Source: Zopfochytrium polystomum
Taxonomy: Eukaryota; Chytridiomycota; Chytridiomycetes; Chytridiales; Chytridiaceae
Reading direction: 5' to 3'
NCBI GenBank assembly: GCA_025765615.1
Contig: JAIVFJ010000025.1
Location: forward strand, 186,001-250,000
Length of the DNA: 64,000 nucleotides
The first letter of the stretch is position 1; the number at the start of each line of letters is the position of its first letter. The position numbers and the translations under genes were made by a program. Below are positions 24,501 to 34,020 of the stretch, piece after piece. The notes beneath the pieces were generated by a model, which was not told the DNA's origin, searched no databases, and saw only the letters and a program-made list of their open reading frames with translations.

Positions 24501-25172
24501 AAGAGAGGCGGGTAACGGTCCACTGGCGAGGGTCGTCGAGGGCAGATCATTGGTCGAAGGTCCACTTGCGTCTTCCAGTAAGGTGGCTTCGTTCTGCGAT
24601 GCTGAATTGAGTGCAGGTATAGCAGTGGGAGAAACCGCAGAAATCGGATTAGATGTTGGTAGTGTGGCTGCAGATACAAGAGCTGCCTTTGAGTTGAGAT
24701 CTTTTGTGCTGGTGGATGAAGTCTTTTCAAGCATTCTAAGGGTGGAGATGATTCGTTCAATAATGGAGACAGGCATGGAGTTGAAGGAGGGTTTCGCTGA
24801 CGAGCGAAAGAGTCGATTGCTATTGTTTCGAGCTGAATTGCTTACGACGGGAGAGATGCGAAGTGTGGTTGGAGATGCTGCTGATGCAGAAGGCCTTTGA
24901 CGAAGAAGGACGCCACCATCATCGCCACCGTGGAGATCGCCGAAGAGTGGGGGCGCCTCAGCCAGAAGTACGCCAGCGCCGATTTCGCTCGAACTACTGT
25001 CCAATGTTCCAGGCCCAAAGTCTGTAATGCCGGCGGGGGAGGAGGGGACAGGTGCGCTGACGCTAGCGTCCTCAACGCTGTCGTCGTCGCCGGGGGGACC
25101 CAGCTGCTTCTGCGGTTGACTTTGGACGGGTGGTGGGTCGCTGCGGTCGCTGACGGCGCCTGCGCCGTCCAT
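21555..25172 (-). CDS. F-box/LRR protein with a long disordered Ser/Gly/Pro-rich tail
   Basis: Single-exon frame of 1205 residues. An F-box-like segment begins near residue 132 (MPVSIIERIISTL) and appears split: after ~80 residues of Ser/Thr/Ala-rich insert the typical second half LHCLSVSRHVSSSTARALYLRP resumes. About 300 residues of AMN1/Cys-containing type leucine-rich repeats follow (for example LRRLEVRGCPVTDACVELVL, VRVLVLSGCHLVSDESLARI). F-box/LRR proteins are usually substrate receptors of SCF ubiquitin ligases. The last ~500 residues are low-complexity and basic with several [S]-x-[L]-P motifs, a feature of microtubule plus-end binding tails. The LRR call is firm; the F-box call is moderate because of the insert; substrate unknown. 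Start at 25172 chosen as the first ATG of the compositionally uniform frame. Confidence 0.8.
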   Translation of the reverse strand: MDGAGAVSDRSDPPPVQSQPQKQLGPPGDDDSVEDASVSAPVPSSPAGITDFGPGTLDSSSSEIGAGVLLAEAPPLFGDLHGGDDGGVLLRQRPSASAASPTTLRISPVVSNSARNNSNRLFRSSAKPSFNSMPVSIIERIISTLRMLEKTSSTSTKDLNSKAALVSAATLPTSNPISAVSPTAIPALNSASQNEATLLEDASGPSTNDLPSTTLASGPLPASLHCLSVSRHVSSSTARALYLRPQLTSSRQFLSFLATCLQPDPLHPYPLLVRHLDLIPSVAADLDLGDLDIAFQILPNLAHLRVGPSPTATNVLLQSVADHLGDGGSGVAGLRRLEVRGCPVTDACVELVLKSCKGLKWLDLSESACSVGGVVEAIVTSGCANVLSTLKLVGVTGSWRPSSKVAAVRSGATTSPTPFGLRSIATDDFKSRTRVPLVHVDVSRALGMTDDDARLLLDVCGESVRVLVLSGCHLVSDESLARIARVCRKVRALDVSFLPTLSDWGISALGRRSFPSQSSGERDAMMLETLNISGCDLITPQGVLALLPKFSTQVLPTSRHGGSVGGTSVGMPLSSGDLQIGCPHLKELVMHGCAGILGSFVRRFATSSVVATTSIGAGAAVGSLECVVKNDGLRLLAAHGRGGWERIVEASVPSGGSSPRESTGSSVATKVNPEEKVELVESSVQTDESGLLEAAARAKDVDAAGAAASANPSGAVSTSASSAEALLLKFAAAMASGTWMPPGMSMPPPNSAMWATYWQQMAANSPAGTPTPPSNEAAAAAEPLNHNGTAKTPKAKRTPIIFDVPLSDADFTGGSSLLDLDIDPNSAYPTPPDFEDDIPPSDGKRFSILSSTSTGSDYSSASAMAAARRLRNTAPSRSGLVQARFGGSSGLPAPTPVRKGLNTAPGTGLPLPTAYKTPVSLGGTRPSGLPGKSGIMSPATLRKSISVARASGSSNTVGAASGGMPSRVGIPNGGATGGGYKPRQFKRYNADGVDAFLTPSPARVGTTINSTGSTSTNNPKPGGRSVGVTMYTPPRASAPARTETDEERLLREFAATLPEGFRRQGGPSSPGTVTSELSAARNRSVSTARKSVSYGAAVAGSGVPGTKKSLAASAGQVGTPGPRVSAATSSGGANGGWIAAGRVAVTTEDTGEGPSGVGAVTNPPRWSTASGSSGGSGGSGGSPSGTGVGSRLPMLARKSISVKRL

Positions 25173-25421
25173 GTCGATGGCTCGGATGGGGTGGTTCGGA
25201 AAGCCGCAAAAGAAAACTCTCCTTCGACCGACAAGGCACCAGATGAAAAAAAGGGGATGAGGGAGATTTTTAACTCAAGGACTTTCTATCAAGTATTGTG
25301 TTACTAACAGGTTAGCATTCTACATCAAGCATCTTTAAGATGGAAGACCATTGATTAGATTATTTAGCCTTTAGCTTATTGACTTCTGTTGGATCCAGCA
25401 GGCGCTGGGCGGTGTCCACAA
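25173..25421. promoter_or_regulatory. Upstream region of the F-box/LRR gene
   Basis: About 250 bp between the start codon at 25172 and an LTR-A fragment. No motif was recognised; the retroelement lies close enough to affect the promoter. Confidence 0.35.
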
Positions 25422-25830
25422 TGTGAACAGTCTACTCTAAGTGAGTGGAAGGAGTGAATGAAGTGGAAATGTGTGTTTGCCAGTGGTCCTTCTCCCCAAC
25501 TTGGAGAGAAAGAGAAAAAAAAACTTTTGTTATGAATTATTGATACATAATGATAATATATATGCAGGCTACAATAGTTTCTAGGCAAGCATCACCGTTA
25601 TGCAAAGCATGTGTAAGCATCAGAGGGTTCAACTGAAAGGGTGTTTGAAAGGTCAGAGCAGGGTTGGAGGCCAAGTAGTGAGGTCAGTTGCTGGTGCTGA
25701 GACGTTGAGAGTGGTTTTGTGAGAATGTCTGCAATCTGGTCTCTGGTTGGTACGTAGCGTACAGTCATCTCCCCAGTGGCTACGCCTTGTCAGAGGAAAT
25801 GATGTTGAGATTTGAGCCTTGGAAGCCAGC
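25422..25830 (-). mobile_element. Copia-type pol 3' end fused to a 5'-deleted LTR-A (copy 3)
   Basis: On the minus strand, 25830-25598 encodes the end of a Ty1/copia RNase H region (VRYVPTRDQIADILTKPLS) up to a TAA at 25600-25598. LTR-A sequence follows at once (25594-25422), lacking its first ~240 bp. The same pol end, with nearly the same residues, occurs at 49.9-50.1 kb. This junction ties LTR-A to a copia family and sets its sense strand. Confidence 0.75.
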
Positions 25831-26086
25831 TTCCTATGTCGACAGCAGCCTTGTCACTGCTGCTGATGCGACTTACACTAAGTCGGGTAAGCTGAAAGGC
25901 CTAATCTGAATCCAACGAAAAGAGTTAGGTGAAGATGGCGGTGATTCTAGCTTTGCTTTCCTAGGCTTTGCTGGCGAGGACAATGCAATTAGAATCACAC
26001 TCAATGGGTTCAGAGAAATATTGAACCAGGGCAGCTCACAGCAGCTCCAGGTCACCTGACTGTCTGAACCAATGTTGAACCAGGGA

Positions 26087-26226
26087 CTGGTTGATTTGAA
26101 ATGCCCCTGATGATTTCAAATCATCGTTCCTCTGTGGGAGGACTGGTCACTGCACACAGACCTCTGGACAGTGGTTGATTTGAAATGCTACTGAAGATTT
26201 CAAATCACTGTCCCTCTGTGGGAAGG
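26087..26226 (+). repeat. Direct repeat carrying a GATTTGAAAT/ATTTCAAATC inverted repeat
   Basis: Two ~55-bp copies (about 26087-26141 and 26171-26226) each contain GATTTGAAAT followed by ATTTCAAATC and then CCTCTGTGGGA. They may belong to the 5' UTR of the LINE downstream. Confidence 0.6.
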
Positions 26227-26439
26227 GGTTTACAACACCTCCCCAGAGCAAAGTCCTGTCTGAAGCAGTTTACTACTTGTTCAGATAGGCAAAACAGGAA
26301 AACTGGTCAACCTCCCTGCAGGAGTATAAATTGGCAGAGTTTTCTTATTGAGAAAAGAGAAATCGTATCCCTTGTGAACAGACACTCAAGACTGCACCCT
26401 CCACCACCTTGCCACCGCCCTCCACCACCTTCCCACTGC

Positions 26440-26775
26440 CAGATCGACATCAGATCGTTGTCAGATCGTCAGATCATCATCAGATCAACGTCAGATTGAC
26501 TACAGAACCCTCCACCACCACCCGCCACCACCTTGCCACCGCCAGTTTGATGTCAGATCTTTGTCAGATTGTCAGATCATCATCAGGTCGACGTCAGATT
26601 GACTCCAGATCATCAGATTATTGTCAGATTGTCGTCAGATTGACTCTAGATCGTCACCAGAACACCAGATTGTCGTCAGATTGCCAGATCATCATCTGAT
26701 TGTTGTCAGATTGTCGTCCAATCGTCTCCAGATCGTTGCCAGATTGACTCCAGATTGCTGCCAGATCGCCTCCAA
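26440..26775 (+). repeat. Degenerate CAGATC/GTC minisatellite
   Basis: Dozens of imperfect 9-16 bp units of the form CAGATygTCGT run in tandem, interrupted once by a CCACC-rich segment (26510-26545). The tract lies upstream of the LINE ORF1-like sequence, where tandem 5'-UTR monomers occur in some LINE families. Confidence 0.7.
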
Positions 26776-26999
26776 CAATTGCTGGCCTCACCTCCCAAAC
26801 CAGACTGCAATCACCCCCTTCACCACCACAACCACATTGCAACCACATCAAAACCTTTGTGTTGAATTGGGATTGCTACCCGCCTTTTTCATGAGCAGCC
26901 CACCTCCCTCCATGTTCTTCGGCACCCACACTGATCAACACATATTGCCGATACCCCACTATTGCCCCACTCACTGAACTTGACATCCTACGCTTCACC

Positions 27000-28918
27000 T
27001 CCACTTGCAACCTCACCATCCGACAGCAGCCCCTGCTCTCAAAGGACCAGACTTCTTACTTGCTCTGCCTTCTGCATCTTTTGTCAGACGAACAGGCGGC
27101 CTGTCTTCAGACCACATCCACACACATTAAATTTTCTTACACCTGTCGACTACCAGCTGCTGCCACAGAATTCACCAACAAACCTGCCAACCAACTCGTC
27201 CTCCAACACCTGGCTCCTGGAACTACTGGAAAAAACTTTGATGAGCTAAAGGACTCCCTGCGTCATGCAATCACCTCTGCTTTATCCTCCTGTGGCTCCA
27301 TAATGGCTATTCATTTTGCACACCACCAGCTTTCCGCCTCCGCATCTGCCACAGTTTATTTTTGACGGCCCTCCTCACAATCCCCCTCAGTTCATAACTA
27401 TTATGGGTGCAGGTGTCACAATTTGACCACTGGAACCTTCTGCAGAAAACCAGCAGCGAATCAGTGATGAAAAGCAACGCACAGCTGTCCTTTATAACAT
27501 TCGTCGCTCCACAAGTATCTATGACCTTGAGGCCATCCAATATGAGTTTGGGTGCACGTCAGTTCGCATTCCAGGATTCTTCAACTCAGCAAAGGGCACC
27601 ACTGGCCTTTCGTTGTCTGCCCATTTTGTTTTTACAACCCGCCCATTGATGTTGCAAAAACTAACCAATCAGTTGTCTTCAATGGCCGTGCCCTCCCATT
27701 TCACCCACTCCAAAAGGAAGATTTCATTCCCTTCCCCTGCTGTCGCTGTTGTGGAAACTCCAACCATACCTCCCAATCTTGCAAAATGGCTGCCCCTCTG
27801 GCTCCCTCCTTAACCAAGCCACTTCAGCAGATTCCAAAGACAACAGCCAGGCAGCTCAGGCCCCTCCTGACACCACAACTCCCCCACCTGTCCCGCCTGC
27901 CCCCCCTTCTGCCCCTCCTCCAGAGCTGCAGTCAATTTTGAAGTTCCTTGAAAACATCCAGCAACAGCTTCACGCACAACAGACCTCCTTGTGCACAGAG
28001 CTGAAAGAGCGTCAGACCTCAGTAAGCACTGATATCCAAAAACTCACCACTCAGCTTTCCCAACTTGAGCCAATTCCTGCAGCACTGGAACACAGCCTAG
28101 CAAAGGTGGACCACAACATTCAGAGACTTGCAGCTGCTGCCGCCAATGTGGATACTCCACTCAAAAACCATGCTTGCACCATGCACAACCTAAATCAGCA
28201 AGTCACCACACTGGAGCCACTCACTGCACAATTGGACAGCTGCCTCACTGCATTGGACACAACCACCCAGCTCCTCAGCTCCTGTCTCCAGACAATTGAA
28301 GAATGGTTGAAATAAAATGACATGATTGATGAGGACCTTGACAACCGTTCCTCTGCTGAACCTTCTTCTACTCCTGTCCCAGCTTGATCAGCTGTCAGCA
28401 CACGCTCAACCCACACTGCTCTTGCCCTGGCCAACGCCTCCAGTTCCTCTTCAACTCCTCCCAACAGAACTGCCCCCAAACCTGCTCCCAAACCTGCCCC
28501 AAAAACTGCCTCAAAACCCAGGACTGCTGCCTCAACTTGACCAATATCCTTATTCATTCTTTTGTGAAAGCCCTTTTGCTATTGATATCACTCTTATTAC
28601 TCCAAAAAAAAAAAAAAAACAAAAAAACAGAGACATTAGCAGGACTTCCTGCACCCCTTAGTCAACTATGTCAACTAGCCCTGTGTCTAGCACACCACCC
28701 CCAACACCACCACCCCTCCCTCGCTTTGCGACTTGGAACATCCGTTGTGCCTTCCCCACCAAGGCTGCATCTGCAGTCACACCAAAACCACCATCCTTGC
28801 CATTCAAGAAACTGGCTGCTCTGACACAGAGGCCACCCACTCCATTCGTCACATCACTCGGAATTACAAAGATTTCTTGATATCTAAGCGGCTGTTGGAT
28901 TTGATTGGAAAAAACTAG
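27000..28918 (+). pseudogene. 5' part of a LINE: ORF1 with zinc knuckle, and start of ORF2 endonuclease
   Basis: ORF1-like sequence runs from about 27.0 kb to 28315 across three frames. It contains a CCHC zinc knuckle near 27740-27785 (core CCGNSNHTSQSC, spacing C-x2-C-x4-H-x4-C), then a Pro-rich linker and a coiled-coil-like segment (27930-28315; LEPIPAALEHSLAKVDHNI). After an A-rich spacer, 28668-28918 begins ORF2 with the first strand of an APE-type endonuclease (ATWNIRCAF..., then after a frameshift ILAIQETGCSD). Everything 3' of the early endonuclease is missing. Gene order fits a Tad/I-like clade; whether it is the same family as the 30.7-33.3 kb LINE is unknown. Confidence 0.68.
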
Positions 28919-29422
28919 TGCCACAGTCAGAAGACACTGAGTGGACTCTCAATCTTCCCGCACCTCGTACTGGATTGCTCAACCCACCACACATTGTCGA
29001 ATGGAAAGAGTATGAGAGCTCGGTGAAAATGTCCGAGTTCAGAGTCCCAGCTGTTGCTCGAGTGAACAAACCGAAAAACTTCGTGCATTCTGATGTGGTC
29101 GAGACAATGGGAAAGATATTCAATACTTCTGACCTTGTCCGAAAGCAAGAAGCTGTCCTCATTATGTCGTTTTTCATGAAGCCCACTGCGTTGACCTGCA
29201 TATCGATTCTGTCCTACAGCAGAATGTCAGTGGATGTTTGAAAATTGTGTACTTCTTACTATTTGGCCACAACCATTACCAATTGGGTGTTTGGAAAGTT
29301 GGTTGTGCTGATATTATTCGTCATGTGTTCGTTGAGGCTACAAAACCCAGTCACACCACCGGACCGAATCCAGTCAAGGTTCCAACTAATTGCATCCAAA
29401 GCGGTATACTCGACTTGGGACA
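28919..29422 (+). other. Unassigned stretch with a 107-codon open frame
   Basis: Codons from 28918 to 29241 read NPPHIVEWKEYESS... and KNFVHSDVVETMGKIFN. The composition is normal and not repetitive, but no family is recognised. It lies between the truncated LINE and the copia-2 LTR and may be a piece of host exon or of another element. Confidence 0.35.
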
Positions 29423-29652
29423 TGTTAGTTTTGGGTCTTTTGGTGTAAGCAGTGTGCAGGAGCTTTGACCTGATACTGCTCTGCAAGGATGACTTGCAGC
29501 ATTTTGCAAGTGATGGTCCTTGTAACAGTTTTGTATGAAGACAAACACAAGACTGACAGAAGCCAAGATCAACCTCCCAACACCACCACCTTCAGTAGTG
29601 CACACCACAGCTGCCCAATCCATCAATCAGCCAACATAGCAAAATTCTTTCA
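29423..29652 (+). mobile_element. 5' LTR of decayed copia-2
   Basis: A 230-bp LTR starting TGTTAGTTTTGGGTC and ending TTCTTTCA, clearly related to the copia-1 LTR (shared GTAAGCAGTGTGCAGGAGC and the same 3' end) but diverged. Its internal GTAACAGTTTTGTA (about 29520-29533) pairs with the segment just after the LTR. Confidence 0.78.
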
Positions 29653-29666
29653 TACAAAACTGTTAC
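29653..29666 (+). other. Putative primer-binding or cyclisation site of copia-2
   Basis: TACAAAACTGTTAC follows the LTR directly and is the exact reverse complement of GTAACAGTTTTGTA inside the same LTR. The homologous site in copia-1 differs at two positions, and its LTR partner differs in the complementary way. Confidence 0.7.
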
Positions 29667-30324
29667 CCATCCCAATCACATTCCCCTTGGTTCCAGCCAG
29701 ATCCAATCAGTGGAAGGGGTTGTACGCTTTTCAGATCTGCCAACTTTGCAGACCAATCACAGGCGCGACAGACATTGTACAGCGATTTCGTTTCTACCAT
29801 TGGAAAGCTATTGATCTCCTCTTTCCAACAAAAGGCTCCTGATCTCGGATCAGACGCTCCTACGTCGAATCCACCACCTCCAAAGTTGTCACCCTCTTTT
29901 CCAACTTCAACCTCAATTTGCTGGCCTTCCAAACCTCCCCCAGCCGATCCCAAGCTATCATTGGAAAGGCCTGCTTCTGGACTACACAACTGTCCCCAAC
30001 AGGATCCCAAAATCACTCTCCTTTGTGATTCGCGCCCCCTTTCCATTCAGGGTCACCAGATTACCTCCAACCCTCACCATTAATTTTTGATTTTTTGTCC
30101 CCAGTTGGAGACAATGACCCCCCCCCCCCCCACCTGACACACACCAAGCTAACAAACCAACTTTTCATCTGCTGCAACACCACCTTCACAACACACCCAA
30201 AATCCAACAAAATCCCTTCAAACTTGGCACACATAATTGTCCTGAGAAAACAACATGACTGCTGACTCAATCAAAGCAGAATGATGCAGTTGATCCACTA
30301 GACCTCTGTGACACTGGAACCTGT
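29667..30324 (+). mobile_element. Leader of decayed copia-2, 5' of a nested insertion
   Basis: Starts CCCATCCCAATCA like the copia-1 leader. No intact frame. It contains a run of about 15 C near 30117-30131. It ends at CCTGT (30320-30324), the target duplication of the LTR inserted here; copia-2 resumes at 33337. Confidence 0.6.
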
Positions 30325-30666
30325 TGTTAGGCGGAACTGACTGGTTAGCAACAAGAGGCAATAGATGGACCCGAACCTATTGTGACTGTCAGTCATTGTT
30401 CTCACGATGCCCATGGGAGAGCGAGCCACCGCCAATGCAGACCTGGCCGCTGGCTTGTGCTGATGACAAATACTCCGAGTATTAAGTGGAACGGAAACCT
30501 GGTGTCAACAGTTTTCCTCCTCCTCTGCTCGAGCAGATAATATAGGAGAGGTTTTTTAACAGAGTTTTTCTCTTTTCTCTCCAAGATGGGGAGAAGGACC
30601 ATCCACAAACACACATCTCCACTTCATTCACTCCTTCCACTCACTCACTCAGAGTAGACTGTTTAC

Positions 30667-33319
30667 TTTTTTTTTTTTTTTTTTGTATTGTTCCAGCCCC
30701 AGAGGGGCTGGCAGGAAGAGAAAGAGACATCAACGGTGAACTGTAATGGACTACGTCCAGGTATCACCTCAGCAAACCCACCCCATGCGCTACAGACTTA
30801 CAGGGTCGTCAGGCACCTCCACCGCACATAAAGCCACAATGATCAAAGGAGAAGGGGAAAACACAGAATCAAGAAAATAGAGAAGTGAGTCTGAAGGAGG
30901 TCAGTGTAAGAGAGGGGAGTATCTGTGAAAGATCGGAGGGTTGGGATAAGTCAGATTAGGCAACAGCCCATGTCAAGATTGAGAAGGGCAACAGTGGCTC
31001 AGTGAACATCGGGGGGCTCAGCAGGAGATGGGTGATGAGTGGCTCTTGCTTGTTGGCGTGACGGGAGTTAAATTGTGTGGTGAAGCCAGATAATGCCTGC
31101 AAGAAGTTTTATGCGGCCGAGGTAGTGGTCAATCCATCTGGAAGAAGCCTTGGTGCCCAAAAGCCAGATGCCTGGGCAAGTGTCAGTGGAGTGCCGGCGA
31201 CTACATGTGGTGCAGTGAGGTTGAGAGGGTTGTGAAGAGCTGATACGAGTTCTGTGGGATGATGGAGTGGGAGGGAGGGAAGAGTTGATGTTTGGAGAAG
31301 ACAGTGGGTGAGAGGCTATGGAACGAGGGTGAGAGGCCTGGGAATTTGGTGGAGGGGATCTGCGGGGCTTGGAGCGCTTGTCAGAGGGCTTGATGGACTT
31401 TGACTTCTCCCAAGAGATAGTGTTGTTGCAACGGGGGATCCAAATAAGTCGATGGGTGTCAAGAAGGAGCTGATGGAAAGCGGTGACAAGGGTTTTAAGG
31501 ACAGAGGCAGCAGGGTTATCACGTGAGAATAAGGTGTCATAAAAGGATTGAGGGATGAAGCCACGAAGGAGGGAGGAAAAATTGATACAAGATTGATGAT
31601 CAAAGAGAAATTCAGGGCGGGAGAGCCAGTAAATGGGATGGATGGGCTTGGGGAGGAGAGCGACCATGAAGTGCAGGAGGAACAGAGGAGGAAAGAGTTT
31701 CAGCAAGGTGTTGCGAATCATGGCAATGGCGTCGGCAGCTGCAGGGCATTGTCAGACATGCTCTGTGGTTTCCAGAGCGTGGTGGCATCGACGACAGAGC
31801 CCATCAGGGTCGACTTGAGGGTGTCGTTGGTGTAGAACTTTTTGAGTGGGCAAAGTGTTGCTGAGGATTTGAAGTTGATACTTGCGACGAGCAGAGCCAG
31901 GGAGGGTGCCAAAGAGGGAAGAGGGTTTAATTCCAGAGTGGAGAACAAGAAATGTGGCTTCCCAATGAACTAGGTCAGTGTTGTGGGTGATGTGGGCAAA
32001 GGCTGAGGTGTTCAGAAGTGCAAAATGGTGAGAGAGACCTGTGAGGAGTCGCAGTTGTCGTCGAAGTTGGCCCAAGATGGGGGTATTTGAGATGAAGGCG
32101 GTGGCTGGGAGGATCTGTTGTGAGAGGATTGGTAACAAAGTCAAGTCGGAAGTCAAGGGTACAGATGATGCCAGCTTGTCTGCTCGTTCGTTGCCAGCGT
32201 CGCCGTTGTGTCCACGAACCCAGGAAACTTGTGGAGGGGGGCCAATCCAAGACTGTAGAGTGGCTGCAACACATGCCCAAAGGGTGGGGTGGGAAGTGGT
32301 GTGCAAAAGACGATGGAGGGAATCAGAGAGAGGAGGTGTGTTGAGCTCGCTGTGTGGATTGGGACTAAAGGAGTTTGAGGGAAAGAGTTTCTCAAAGGTG
32401 TGAACCACTCCAAGATTGTCAAGTCGAAAAGTGAGGGGCAGGGAAAGCTTTGCAGTGATGGTGAGGGCAGCAAGGAGAGCAGCAATTTCAGCAGTTGTGG
32501 AAGAGGCAGAGAGTGGAGGGAGGGCAAAAGAAAATTCAAAGTTAAGCTCAAGGCAAACAACAGAGCCAGCCATGAAGCCCTCCTCGCGAAGGGAGCCATC
32601 AGTGTCAAAGGTCAAGGATGGGTGGGTATGAGCAAGGTCAGCAGGGAGGAGGGGCACATCCATTGGTTGAAAGCAGGGATTCGTGAAGGGAGCTGGATTG
32701 AAAGTGGAGTGGCGGGAGGTGAGGAGTGGGAAAGGTGTGGGTGTGAAAACGGTGGTGGGGAAAGGTGAGTTAACAAAGAAGATGGGCTAGGAGGGTCGAG
32801 TTGCAGTAGCAGTTGTGCGGCTGCTGATGGGGACTGTGTAGGTGGAGTGTGCAAGGGAAGTGGGATTGTAGGGAGAGATGTGCTTGCTGCAGGGGTAAGA
32901 GAATGGGGGGGAGCCAATGGGGCAGCCAAGGCATTGGACCAAGTGGAAATTGTGGTAGGAAGGGTGAAGGCGTTCAGGGAGCCTGGAGTAGTGATGAGAA
33001 AGGAGTTGGGGGTTTGGGAGTGTGTGAGTCCAGTTAACAATGCAGAAGAATTCCACTTGTGGTGGGGTCATCAGACGGAAAAAACTGCCACGAGCAAGGG
33101 GGGGATGGTGAAGGGGATCCAAAGAAGATGGGTAAAAGGGATTGTAAAGAGGACCATCAGGAGGGCTGTGGTAAACGACTTGAGAGCCAAAGGTGGGAGC
33201 AGCAAAAATAAAAGTCTTAATGATGTGGTACACTTCACAGAGTTTGTCAGGGAGAGAGCTGTCTTTGTAAGAAGGACTGGTGAGGCGGAGGTCAAAAAGT
33301 TGTTCAAAGAGAGTAGACT
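30667..33319 (-). mobile_element. 5'-truncated LINE with RNase H, flanked by a 16-bp target duplication
   Basis: The insertion is flanked by AGAGTAGACTGTTTAC at 30651-30666 and 33320-33335. Read on the minus strand it ends in a conserved 3' region, an 8-bp terminal hairpin (CCAGCCCC-TCT-GGGGCTGG, 30711-30693) and an A-tail (T-run at 30667-30684). The retained part covers the region after the reverse transcriptase, an RNase H domain and a C-terminal Cys/His motif. The reverse transcriptase core is absent, so it is a dead 5'-truncated copy. Confidence 0.85.
31068..32663 (-). pseudogene. LINE ORF2 C-terminal part: RNase H and Cys-His domain, one in-frame stop
   Basis: The frame from 32663 encodes an RNase H domain: TFDTDGSLREEG (first Asp), SSTTAEIAALLAAL (Glu), FRLDNLGVV (Asp) and WVRGHNGDAGNERADKLA (His/Asp). 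A helical region and CRRCHHALETTEHV of the C-terminal zinc motif follow. A single TGA at 31754-31752 interrupts that motif, and the same frame stays open to 31068. Upstream (33307-32664) the frames are broken. RNase H after the reverse transcriptase is typical of the I/Tad-type LINE groups. Confidence 0.78.
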
Positions 33320-33341
33320 AGAGTAGACTGTTTACACCTGT

Positions 33342-34020
33342 CTCATCAGAGATGGACTATTCCAAGGACAGAGATTCCAATTGGTGCCTCCACCTCATGG
33401 ACCAGAGAAAGTCTCGAGCCCTTCTCACCCAAATCACACCTGACCAGGGACTTGCAAAGGAGATCATTGACGACTTTGAACGCATTAAAATGGAACCAAC
33501 TGAAGCCTCAGATGCCTTCATTACCCGATTCACCGAAGCGTACCATCAAGTCGACAGCTTTGCAAAATCAGCAGCTGAAGAAATTCTCCATTGTATTTGC
33601 CCTTTCCAAAAAAAGTTGTTCGAATATTTGTTGGCTCACTGGGCCAAAGCCAGTTGGATATTGGGAAAGGAAAAGTTTTTCTTGTTGTCAGCAATCCAGC
33701 TCCTCAGATAACAAGTTTAGCCAAACTAATCTCACTCTTCAAAAACCTGTTTGATAAAACAACTATGATAAGCAACACATTGAGCTGGCCAATCAAAGTG
33801 ACAAAGGCTCAACTACTGCTGCACCAGAAATCACCACACCAACTGTTACTATCCAGGTTATATGCTTCTTCATATCAATTGAAGTACAAACAGCAGAGGT
33901 CCTCAAAAACCAACTTGCTCCATCAACTAATAAGCCAAGTGTTTTGCTCTTCTCTTTTGATATGCATCAAAGTAACTGCCTTTATCCTCTCAACATACAG
34001 CCACACAGTCTCCTGTCAGT
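33342..34020 (+). pseudogene. Gag remnant of copia-2
   Basis: After the nested insertion, sequence homologous to copia-1 gag resumes: GLAKEIIDDFERIKMEP is shared word for word, and ITRFTEAYHQVDSFAKS matches MRFITAYHKVESFAES of copia-1. The frame breaks near 33600, and the zinc-knuckle and pol regions are not recognisable. Confidence 0.78.

Larger units (their letters stand above)
30325..33336 (+). mobile_element. LTR-A copy 4 (solo LTR, TSD CCTGT), split by a LINE
   Basis: Sense strand plus: TGTTAGGCGGAACTGACTGG at 30325 to ...AGAGTAGACTGTTTAC at 30666, with the final CA completed at 33335-33336. An ~85-bp internal segment is missing compared with the 426-bp copy. CCTGT stands directly before (30320-30324) and after (33337-33341). 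The LINE inserted one base from the LTR end and duplicated its last 16 bases. Confidence 0.85.

Noticed and set aside
26440..26775. CRISPR-like array
   Set aside because: Units are short, irregular and contiguous, without constant repeats and unique spacers, in a eukaryotic context.
26000..33319. The two LINE halves as a single twin-primed (5'-inverted) insertion
   Set aside because: In twin priming the inverted 5' part should lie on the other side of the 3' part. The minus-strand LINE also has its own clean 16-bp target duplication, so the halves are separate events.
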